From contig JAOABT010000393.1 in assembly GCA_026418215.1 (NCBI GenBank), positions 1-5,760 on the forward strand: DNA of 5,760 nt, given 5' to 3'. This DNA is from Clostridia bacterium. Its GTDB lineage: Bacteria; Bacillota; Clostridia; DSM-8532. This document shows, piece by piece, positions 1-4,835 of the stretch. The position numbers were made by a program, and so were the translations under genes. The notes under the pieces are model-generated. The model saw only the letters and a program-made list of their open reading frames with translations. It did no database searches and was not told where the DNA came from. Position 1 is the first letter of the stretch. Every line of letters begins with the position of its first letter.

Positions 1-2
1 GG

Positions 3-185
3 ATGCCTGGCGAGCCTGTGATGGTGCCACCACCTCAAAAATATGAAGACCTTATGAAGCGCAAGGATGACCAAACCTTAAGCTGCGTCGATTGGTATCT
101 GTGCTACAAGAAGGATAATGTCAACAAGCCCAAATTGATTAGTATAGACGACTTGAAGCTCCCTCCTGGCCCCATGGAGGTGTAG
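3..185 (+). CDS. 3' end of an unrecognised protein gene (5' end probably outside the window)
   Basis: An open frame runs from the left edge to a TAG at 183-185. An ATG lies at base 3, but no upstream sequence is available to show a ribosome-binding site, so this is more likely the last 60 residues of a longer gene than a complete one. The visible part is hydrophilic and rich in Lys, Asp and Pro. It has a proline run near residues 9-11, two cysteines in a SCVDWYLC stretch (residues 27-34), and a PPGP motif just before the end. It has no membrane segment and no motif I can tie to a family. A strong intrinsic terminator begins 26 bases after the stop, which supports this being the true 3' end of a transcription unit. 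No function is proposed. Confidence 0.5.
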   Translation: MPGEPVMVPPPQKYEDLMKRKDDQTLSCVDWYLCYKKDNVNKPKLISIDDLKLPPGPMEV

Positions 186-210
186 CCTATTTACATCACT
201 CCTCCTTATT

Positions 211-247
211 GGCGTCTTAAGCAGCCCAACTTAAGACGCCTTTTGTT
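211..247 (+). terminator. Intrinsic terminator after the first reading frame
   Basis: A perfect 11-bp stem is formed by GGCGTCTTAAG (211-221) and CTTAAGACGCC (230-240) around an 8-base loop. TTTTGTT follows at once. On the other strand the stem is not followed by a T tract, so it works in the + direction only. It separates the first reading frame from the exported-protein gene, which therefore needs its own promoter. Confidence 0.9.
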
Positions 248-263
248 ATAAATCAAAGAACTG

Positions 264-301
264 TTGGAAGCAGATATTTGTTATGGTAATATATGTATAA
301 T
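264..301 (+). promoter_or_regulatory. Candidate promoter(s) for the exported-protein gene
   Basis: Two overlapping solutions are visible. The first is TTGGAA (264-269), a 17-base spacer and TAATAT (287-292), with TG at 284-285 giving an extended -10. The second is a perfect TATAAT at 296-301 without a good -35 box at normal spacing. Either would start transcription near 300-308 and give a leader of about 65-70 bases. A promoter is expected here because a terminator lies just upstream. The exact choice is inference. Confidence 0.45.
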
Positions 302-316
302 GGGTGGAGGAGAGAA

Positions 317-353
317 ATCGGCAAAGTCCGATATCAGCCATTATGCTGCGGAC
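317..353 (+). promoter_or_regulatory. Leader with two mutually exclusive hairpins
   Basis: ATCGG (317-321) can pair with CCGAT (328-332) around a 6-base loop. Alternatively GTCCG (326-330) pairs with CGGAC (349-353), with an inner CAGC/GCTG stem (335-338 with 345-348) and an ATAT bulge. The two structures share bases 328-332, so only one can form at a time. They lie in the 5' leader just ahead of the ribosome-binding site of the next gene. I do not recognise a known riboswitch consensus here, and a regulatory role is inference. Confidence 0.3.
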
Positions 354-371
354 AGATAAAGGGGGCTAAAG

Positions 372-959
372 ATGAAGAAACTTTTAGGCTTTTTAGCGTT
401 ACTATTGATTTCACAGGCTATCCTACTTTTTGAACCTTCTTTAGGCTACACTGTTCAGAAGCCGGACAAAACCGAGACGATAAGCTTTAAGGGAGACCCC
501 GCTGAATTAATGCTCGATTATCATTATTGTTTTGATGAAAAAGTATTTGCTCCGATAGATGAAAAGCTAAAACCGGAAGTCCTCTATATTTTTCTTTACG
601 ACAGAGATAGCTGCCAGGTGAGGCAATATACGGTCTATCATAATAAACCTGTAGATATAGAGCTTCCGAAGAGTCACACGTTTTATGTATCCTTACATGA
701 AAACCAGGTGGCTTTATATAATTGGACAGCTGAGGTTTGGAGCAATCGTCAGAATGTCGAGACCTTTACAATAGACCCTAAGAATCGTTTTGAGAATCCA
801 GATGGGCAAATCATCTTCGGTTGGTCTGAGGGAAGGCGTGTCTTTAGGTTCACGCCCACTGAAGATACAGCTTTACGGCGATTGCATTTTAGGTATCTTG
901 ATAAATACAGGGACGAAAATGATCCTAAGACACTTATCCTTAACTTGCACTATTATTAA
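372..959 (+). CDS. Exported protein with a divergent chagasin-like (I42) C-terminal domain
   Basis: This encodes 195 residues. The ATG is preceded by AAAGGGGG (358-365) with a 6-base spacer, which fixes the start. Residues 1-25 form a signal peptide: MKK, then a hydrophobic core, with likely cleavage near SLG-Y (25/26) or after SQA (16). There is no lipobox cysteine, so the product is probably secreted or weakly wall-associated. The mature part has two cysteines, C53 and C81, that could form a disulfide. Residues 94-195 follow the layout of I42 protease inhibitors. ENQVALYNW (110-118) lines up with the family ENPTTGYSW loop, keeping N, Y and W. A VFRFTPTED strand (157-165) follows, then FRYLDKY (173-179) where the family has an RPW loop, and a final beta strand. 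The TTG and RPW residues that contact cysteine proteases are missing, so the fold is plausible but inhibitor activity is uncertain. The gene stands alone, between a terminator and its own promoter region. Confidence 0.8.
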   Translation: MKKLLGFLALLLISQAILLFEPSLGYTVQKPDKTETISFKGDPAELMLDYHYCFDEKVFAPIDEKLKPEVLYIFLYDRDSCQVRQYTVYHNKPVDIELPKSHTFYVSLHENQVALYNWTAEVWSNRQNVETFTIDPKNRFENPDGQIIFGWSEGRRVFRFTPTEDTALRRLHFRYLDKYRDENDPKTLILNLHYY

Positions 960-973
960 GTTTAAGTTATAAT
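945..973 (+). promoter_or_regulatory. Candidate promoter ahead of the M15 peptidase gene
   Basis: TTGCAC (945-950), a 17-base spacer and a perfect TATAAT (968-973) overlap the end of the exported-protein gene. Transcription would start near 980. A second candidate is the extended -10 TGTTATAGT at 1033-1041, with a poor -35 box (TTTTAC at 1014-1019). No terminator is visible between 959 and 1190, so read-through from the exported-protein gene is also possible. Confidence 0.4.
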
Positions 974-1189
974 ATCGCAGAAATTCATCTGCACATGTCC
1001 CTTGAGCCTTGTTTTTTACTTCAGAAGAGAAATGTTATAGTGCCCATAGAATGCTTTATTCACATTTTAGATAGGAAAGCCGCTATGCCATAGTAAAAGA
1101 GCTTTGCTTATTCAGACCAACCCAACCACGAACCTTTACGAGACGTTTGCTATACCATGGTAGTAGGATTTCAGAGTCGGGGTTTTGGC
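974..1189. other. Intergenic leader of the peptidase gene, no gene seen
   Basis: This stretch of about 215 bases carries no convincing reading frame. It holds a small hairpin, GCAGA (977-981) with TCTGC (988-992), and a T-rich run at 1009-1017 that lacks an adjacent stem. It also has a short perfect inverted repeat, CTATG-C-CATAG (1083-1093), which could be a protein-binding site. None of these has independent support. Confidence 0.4.
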
Positions 1190-1879
1190 ATGAAGATTGT
1201 TGCAGATAAATTCCGCGAGGACTTGAATATCGAGAAATGGATCAGCTTTAGAACACCTGAATATAAGGCCGTAAGTCTTGTTTTTTTAAGAAGGCTGGCC
1301 GCTCTGGCCAGAGATTTCAACCACAGTATTTCCAATTTGATCGGTTACAGAAGCCTTGAGCTTCAAAAAGCCCTATATGAGCAGGATTTGCAAAGAAATG
1401 GCGGTGTACCCTCGGGTAAGGTTTCCCGTCCCGGCAACTCCTGGCACGAATACAGCCTGGCAGTGGACCTTGGGGAGGGTTATTGGAATATCATATCCAA
1501 TTTTTTCTGGATGCCCTACGGAAGGCTCGACCAGGGGCTCAACCAGTATGGTCTCTCGCTTCCCTTGAACAAGGTTGATTCCAAGGTTCTAGAGTGGTGG
1601 CATCTACAGCCAATTGAAACCATTGGCTATACCGGTGACCGCTCTAAGTTTCTCGCTCCCGATGATGCGATTTATACCAGGCCGCATACCATAAAGAAGG
1701 GTGATAAGGACATCTGGGTCACAGAGCTTTGCCGCTTGCTGGGCCTCAAGCCGCAGTATGATTTCACCGACAGTATCCAAAAGGCAGTCCTAAATGTTCA
1801 GACAATCGCGAAGCTGGTGCCGGACGGCATAGTCGGGCCCAAAACATGGACGGTGCTGTATGCAAAGGCTGGGGGATAG
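1190..1879 (+). CDS. M15-family zinc peptidase (VanY/endolysin type) with peptidoglycan-binding domain
   Basis: This is predicted to cut the peptide part of peptidoglycan, as a D,D-/L,D-carboxypeptidase or endopeptidase. Numbering is from the ATG at 1190 (229 residues). GYRS (52-55) is the substrate-side motif. SWHEYSLAVD (84-93) is the SxHxxGxAxD zinc motif with ligands H86 and D93; the usual Gly is Ser here. EWWH (135-138) gives the catalytic Glu135 and the third ligand H138. Residues about 168-223 form a PG_binding_1 domain, with KKGDKDIWV near its start and DGIVGPKTW near its end. No signal peptide or membrane segment is present. Enzymes of this build in phages are released by a holin, but no holin or other phage gene is seen nearby. 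The start at 1190 has GGGG (1179-1182) 7 bases upstream. An in-frame ATG at 1157 would add 11 residues but has no ribosome-binding site. Exact bond specificity cannot be read from the sequence. Confidence 0.88.
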   Translation: MKIVADKFREDLNIEKWISFRTPEYKAVSLVFLRRLAALARDFNHSISNLIGYRSLELQKALYEQDLQRNGGVPSGKVSRPGNSWHEYSLAVDLGEGYWNIISNFFWMPYGRLDQGLNQYGLSLPLNKVDSKVLEWWHLQPIETIGYTGDRSKFLAPDDAIYTRPHTIKKGDKDIWVTELCRLLGLKPQYDFTDSIQKAVLNVQTIAKLVPDGIVGPKTWTVLYAKAGG

Positions 1880-1950
1880 GTTCAAATACAAACGTCCTTA
1901 CACTCTTAAGAACCTGAACTGAAATACATATGCCTGGTTAAGAATGCCAA

Positions 1951-1987
1951 AGGGCTTGCTGTTTGTACATAATGGGAGGCAGGCCCT
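1951..1987. terminator. Imperfect hairpin between convergent genes, possible terminator
   Basis: AGGGCTTGCT (1951-1960) pairs with GGCAGGCCCT (1978-1987), ten pairs including two G-T wobbles, around a 17-base loop. It lies 71 bases after the peptidase stop and 40 bases after the acetyltransferase stop on the other strand. The bases after it are only moderately T-rich: CAGTTCTTCT on the + strand and TTGGCATTCTT on the minus strand. Termination would be weak or need help, but its position between two 3' ends fits a shared terminator. Confidence 0.35.
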
Positions 1988-2027
1988 CAGTTCTTCTATG
2001 TCCGGGGCTGAATGGAGTCCATAAGGG

Positions 2028-2621
2028 TCACTTGCGCGCTTGTAGAGCGTAGTTGCTAATGGAACGGCTGTAAAAAGGGTTAAATCGTGCCATTAAAAGT
2101 GTATCCCTGAATTCATGAGTCTCCATGAGCCGATCCATCCGAAGATACCCTTCCTCTACGAAGCCCATGGTCCTATATAAAGAAATGGCACGGCTATTGC
2201 AGGTATCTACCTCAAGGCAGATCTTGATAACCCCATTTGCATCAGCCCATTCAAACATTGTTTCAATGAGCCTTTTTCCTATACCGGCGCCCCAAAAATC
2301 CTTCAGGACGGACAAACCGAATTCACCCTTGTGATTATAGCGCGACAGCGTACCAGCTACAAAACCCAGGGTGCCTGCCAGAACACCGTTGACGCGGGCT
2401 GTAAGTAAGATATCCTTTTTGCTCCGAAGCTTATCCTCAATAAATTGCGCCTCTTCGTTCAGGTTCATCCTAAACTCACCGGGAGCTCTAACCAGAAAAT
2501 CGGTTTCAGCATCAATTTTCTGGACTAAAAAAAGAAACTCTTCTGCATCCCTTGGCTCTGCCGATTGAATTGCAAGCGTTCCCATTGAGCAGGCAAAGAT
2601 CTTTTTACCAACATACGCCAT
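2028..2621 (-). CDS. GNAT-family N-acetyltransferase
   Basis: This is a predicted cytoplasmic enzyme that moves an acetyl group from acetyl-CoA to an amine; the substrate is unknown. Numbering is from the ATG at 2621 (197 residues). Residues 16-50 hold the first strand and helix (TLAIQSAEPRDAEEFLFLVQ). Residues 71-90 are the paired strands. GEFGLSVLKDFWGAGIG (99-115) is motif A, with the W-G-A-G-I-G pyrophosphate loop that grips CoA. NSRAISLYRTMGF (142-154) is motif B, with N142 and Tyr149 in the usual places. The pattern is close to the RimI/RimL-like and YkwB-like branches, but I would not assign a symbol. The start is chosen because AAAGGTG (2637 to 2631 on this strand) lies 9 bases upstream. 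A GTG at 2633 overlaps that site, and a later ATG at 2585 has none. It is a single-gene unit convergent with the peptidase gene. I see no clear promoter for it. Confidence 0.88.
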   Translation of the reverse strand: MAYVGKKIFACSMGTLAIQSAEPRDAEEFLFLVQKIDAETDFLVRAPGEFRMNLNEEAQFIEDKLRSKKDILLTARVNGVLAGTLGFVAGTLSRYNHKGEFGLSVLKDFWGAGIGKRLIETMFEWADANGVIKICLEVDTCNSRAISLYRTMGFVEEGYLRMDRLMETHEFRDTLLMARFNPFYSRSISNYALQARK

Positions 2622-2630
2622 CTGCCACAA

Positions 2631-2637
2631 CACCTTT
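2631..2637 (-). promoter_or_regulatory. Ribosome-binding site that decides the acetyltransferase start
   Basis: AAAGGTG on the minus strand is 9 bases from the ATG at 2621. The upstream in-frame GTG (2633-2631) lies inside this site and would have no Shine-Dalgarno sequence of its own. Confidence 0.55.
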
Positions 2638-2962
2638 ATTGATCGTGTGTCACCCTATTAGTTTATGAAATGGTGACGATTTAGGATGCTTGGAGATCAG
2701 TCCGGTTTCATACACTTAATGCCAAATTACTGTGAGTAAGAAGGCATGAGACAAATTTATGTTTATACAAGGGCTGAGATACGAAGAAGGTTTACGTTAT
2801 TGTAGGTCATTAGGCAGTGTGCTAACGATTAACAGGAGCAGTAAATATTTTTGTTGTAGTAAGGTTATAATCATTTACAACGGTACAATCTTAAAGAACT
2901 TATGTTGAAATGGTCAGCATCCTGCTTGGATTTCAAGAAAATGCAGGAACGACTCAACTGCC
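2638..2962. other. AT-rich intergenic region with inverted repeats, no gene
   Basis: About 325 bases without a supportable reading frame on either strand. Structures seen are GTCACC/GGTGAC (2649-2654 with 2672-2677), just upstream of the acetyltransferase gene; GTAAAT/ATTTAC (2841-2846 with 2873-2878); GTTGTA/TACAAC (2853-2858 with 2876-2881); TTGAAA/TTTCAA (2905-2910 with 2931-2936); and TCCTGC/GCAGGA (2920-2925 with 2943-2948). A TATAAT at 2866-2871 has no good -35 box. The arms are only 6 bp each, so some may be chance. The first could be an operator for the acetyltransferase gene. Confidence 0.4.
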
Positions 2963-2992
2963 TTGCAAAGAATTGTCAGAACATGCTATAAT
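2963..2992 (+). promoter_or_regulatory. Promoter of the gatCAB operon
   Basis: TTGCAA (2963-2968) is followed by an 18-base spacer and a perfect TATAAT (2987-2992). TG at 2984-2985 makes it an extended -10 (TGCTATAAT). Transcription is expected to begin near 2999, giving a leader of about 80 bases before gatC. This is the best promoter in the window and there is no gene between it and gatC. Confidence 0.75.
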
Positions 2993-3002
2993 ATTTCAAA
3001 TA

Positions 3003-3020
3003 AACAGCAATGGCGCTGTT
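3003..3020 (+). promoter_or_regulatory. Proximal leader hairpin, possible antiterminator
   Basis: AACAGC (3003-3008) pairs perfectly with GCTGTT (3015-3020) around AATGGC. The 3' arm is also the lower 5' arm of the terminator stem that follows, so the two cannot form fully together. If this hairpin forms first, the remaining terminator stem (3021-3029 with 3038-3046) is no longer next to the T tract. The switch itself is inference. Confidence 0.4.
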
Positions 3021-3062
3021 CAGACTGTTACATATTCAACAGTCTGAATGGCTTTTCTTTTA
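3015..3062 (+). terminator. Terminator-like hairpin in the gatC leader (candidate attenuator)
   Basis: GCTGTTCAGACTGTT (3015-3029) pairs with AACAGTCTGAATGGC (3038-3052), 15 pairs with two G-T wobbles, around an 8-base loop. TTTTCTTTTAT follows directly. This is a full intrinsic terminator, yet it sits between the operon promoter and gatC, 16 bases before the start codon. Some transcripts should end here after roughly 60 bases, so it either controls gatCAB expression or ends a short RNA. Confidence 0.75.
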
Positions 3063-3076
3063 TAGGAGGTTTCCTA
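3063..3076 (+). promoter_or_regulatory. gatC ribosome-binding site inside a small hairpin
   Basis: AGGAGGT (3064-3070) is a near-perfect Shine-Dalgarno site, 7 bases before the gatC ATG. TAGGA (3063-3067) can pair with TCCTA (3072-3076) around GGTT, so half of the site can fold on itself. Five pairs are weak and may simply melt as ribosomes bind. Confidence 0.6.
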
Positions 3077-3077
3077 A

Positions 3078-3371
3078 ATGGCTACAGGACCGGATACCAT
3101 TAAGCGAATAGCCAACCTGGCTTCTCTCGCCATCGAGGAGCATGAGCTTGAGGGCTTCGCAAAGGATCTTGATATGATCATTGGCTATATGGAGCAGCTT
3201 TCACAGCTCGATACAGGAGATGTAAAGCCCATGGAGCATGTCCTACCGCTGCAAAATGTACTTAGGGAGGACCTAGCTTTAAACACTGACAGAAGGGAAG
3301 AGCTCATACAATGTGCGCCTGAGGCTGAAGATGGGTGCTACGTGGTGCCGAGCGTGGTGGAGTCCATATGA
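3078..3371 (+). CDS. gatC: Asp-tRNA(Asn)/Glu-tRNA(Gln) amidotransferase subunit C
   Basis: This is the small subunit of the GatCAB complex in the cytoplasm. In known structures it wraps around the GatA-GatB interface and helps the complex hold together; it has no active site. The product is 97 residues, the usual length. The N-terminal two-helix part (about 6-44) carries the family pattern RIANLASLAIEEHELEGF and ends in LSQLDT. The extended middle follows with V-KPMEHVLPLQNVLRED (about 49-65). The conserved tail APEAEDGCYVVPSVVE (80-95) is intact. A strong ribosome-binding site at 3064-3070 fixes the start. Its TGA stop overlaps the gatA ATG in ATGA (3368-3371), which suggests translational coupling. 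Expression probably depends on the promoter at 2963-2992 and on the terminator-like hairpin in the leader. Confidence 0.95.
   Translation: MATGPDTIKRIANLASLAIEEHELEGFAKDLDMIIGYMEQLSQLDTGDVKPMEHVLPLQNVLREDLALNTDRREELIQCAPEAEDGCYVVPSVVESI
3356..3362 (+). promoter_or_regulatory. Ribosome-binding site that decides the gatA start
   Basis: GGTGGAG lies inside the end of gatC, 5 bases before the ATG at 3368. An in-frame ATG at 3335 would add 11 residues unlike other GatA proteins and has no such site, so 3368 is preferred. Confidence 0.6.
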
Positions 3372-4834
3372 GTCTGTTTGATCTGACCTTGAAAGAAACT
3401 CACGATCTTTTGAAAAAGAAAGAGCTCGGGGCCGTTGAGCTTACTCGTGAATACTTAAGCAAAATTTCGAGCGACAATAAAGCGATAAATTGTTATGTGA
3501 CCCTAAGTGAAAAGCAAGCCGAAGAACAGGCTCAAGAGGCACAGCAAAGAATCGACAGCGGCGAAGCGTCTGTCTTGTGCGGTATTCCCATGGGGATCAA
3601 GGACAATATGTGTACCCAGGGCGTTAAGACAACGTGTTCCTCCAAGATGCTGGAGAATTTCATTCCGCCTTATTCCTCAACGGCTGTTGCAAAGCTTACG
3701 GAGCAGGGGGCGGTGCTTCTCGGAAAGCTCAACATGGATGAATTTGCCATGGGGAGCTCCTCGGAAAATTCCATTTTCGGACCGGTTCACAATCCTTGGA
3801 ATTTGGATTATGTGGCCGGGGGCTCAAGCGGCGGTTCTGCCGCGGCGGTTGCTGCGCAGCTTGCCGTTTTTACCTTGGGATCGGACACCGGGGGATCTGT
3901 TCGTCAGCCGGCATCCTTCTGCGGGGTTGTGGGGCTGAAGCCCACCTATGGCTTGGTTTCCCGTTATGGCCTTGTGGCTTTCGCTTCTTCATTGGACCAA
4001 ATCGGACCCTTGACCAAGGACGTCACAGACTGCGCCCTTGTTTTGAATGTCATTACGGGTCATGATCCCATGGATTCCACCTCCATCGATCGTGAGGCTG
4101 AAAACTATCTCGAGGGCATTGAAAGCGGGGTTTCGGGCCTGAAGATCGGTATTCCCAAGGAATTCTTCGATTCGGGTCTGGATGCTGATGTTCATCAGGC
4201 TATCTTCAAGGCTATTCGAGAAGTGGAAGGGCTTGGAGCGGCCTCGTCGGAGACAACTCTGCCGTCTATTATGAATGCAGTTCCTGCTTATTATCTTATA
4301 TCTTCTTCTGAAGCGAGCGCTAACCTCGCTCGCTATGACGGTATACGCTACGGCTATAGAAGCCCTAACGCCCAAAATATGTCCGAGCTTTACAGGCTTT
4401 CAAGAGGTGAAGGCTTTGGCCGCGAGGTTAAGCGGCGTATTCTTTTGGGTACCCACGCCCTGAGCTCAGGCTACCATGATGAGCTCTACAACAAGGCGCT
4501 GAAGGTTCGACGCATGATCGCCAATGAATTTAGCCGCGCCTTTGAGCAATTTGATGTCATCGCAGCTCCTGCCTATCCGTCAACAGCCTTCAGGATTGGC
4601 GAAAAGCTTGAAGATCCGCTCAAAATGTATTTAAGTGATATTCATACCGCTGGTGTCAACCTAGCGGGTCTTCCCGGTCTTGTTGTTCCCTGCGGACTCG
4701 ACCGGAACGGCCTGCCCATAGGGATTCAGCTTATAGGAAAGCCTTTCTCGGAAAAGCTCCTGCTGCGCGTTGGCTATGCCATTGAAAAGGCGCTGGGACG
4801 CTTCTCGCCAAAGACCGTAAAGGAGGGGGCATAA
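3368..4834 (+). CDS. gatA: Asp-tRNA(Asn)/Glu-tRNA(Gln) amidotransferase subunit A (glutaminase/amidase)
   Basis: GatA splits glutamine (or asparagine) and sends the ammonia through an internal channel to GatB, where the mischarged tRNA is amidated. The product is 488 residues, the normal length, starting [10 protein letters not shown]. It is an amidase-signature enzyme and the whole catalytic set is visible: Lys78 in GIPMGIKDN, the cis-Ser153 in AGGSSGGS, and the nucleophile Ser177 in [12 protein letters not shown]. The amidase core runs to about residue 225 with [13 protein letters not shown] in place. Arg357 and Asp424 sit where the Staphylococcus aureus enzyme has its glutamine-binding Arg358 and Asp425, one residue shifted throughout. 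The C-terminal [14 protein letters not shown] (430-443) is typical. It overlaps gatC by four bases and is followed one base after its stop by the gatB ATG. No frameshift or missing key residue is seen. Confidence 0.97.
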   Translation: MSLFDLTLKETHDLLKKKELGAVELTREYLSKISSDNKAINCYVTLSEKQAEEQAQEAQQRIDSGEASVLCGIPMGIKDNMCTQGVKTTCSSKMLENFIPPYSSTAVAKLTEQGAVLLGKLNMDEFAMGSSSENSIFGPVHNPWNLDYVAGGSSGGSAAAVAAQLAVFTLGSDTGGSVRQPASFCGVVGLKPTYGLVSRYGLVAFASSLDQIGPLTKDVTDCALVLNVITGHDPMDSTSIDREAENYLEGIESGVSGLKIGIPKEFFDSGLDADVHQAIFKAIREVEGLGAASSETTLPSIMNAVPAYYLISSSEASANLARYDGIRYGYRSPNAQNMSELYRLSRGEGFGREVKRRILLGTHALSSGYHDELYNKALKVRRMIANEFSRAFEQFDVIAAPAYPSTAFRIGEKLEDPLKMYLSDIHTAGVNLAGLPGLVVPCGLDRNGLPIGIQLIGKPFSEKLLLRVGYAIEKALGRFSPKTVKEGA

Positions 4835-4835
4835 C

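Noticed and set aside
301..371. Possible cyclic-di-GMP (GEMM-I) riboswitch because of GGCAAAG near a hairpin.
   Set aside because: The conserved second helix, its tetraloop-receptor elements and the GGxAGGTAGCGGGG-like region are absent, and the leader is too short for the full aptamer.
790..972. A 60-residue frame overlapping the end of the exported-protein gene.
   Set aside because: No ribosome-binding site, and it lies in another frame of a better supported gene.
977..1017. A terminator after the exported-protein gene (GCAGA/TCTGC plus a later T run).
   Set aside because: The stem is only 5 bp and the T run begins about 17 bases after it, too far for an intrinsic terminator.
2841..2881. 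A second promoter using TATAAT at 2866-2871.
   Set aside because: No acceptable -35 box at 16-18 bases and no TG extension. TTGTTG (2851-2856) is only 9 bases away.
2995..3077. T-box leader for the amidotransferase operon.
   Set aside because: The leader is about 80 bases. A T-box needs a specifier stem and a conserved TGG-containing antiterminator bulge, neither of which is present.
3335..3367. A longer gatA starting at the ATG at 3335.
   Set aside because: The 11 extra residues overlap gatC out of frame and do not resemble GatA. The ATG at 3368 has GGTGGAG upstream and gives catalytic numbering one off the S. aureus protein.
3507..4463. Other-frame reading frames inside gatA, both strands.
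   Set aside because: They are out-of-frame readings of a strongly conserved gene with no start signals of their own.
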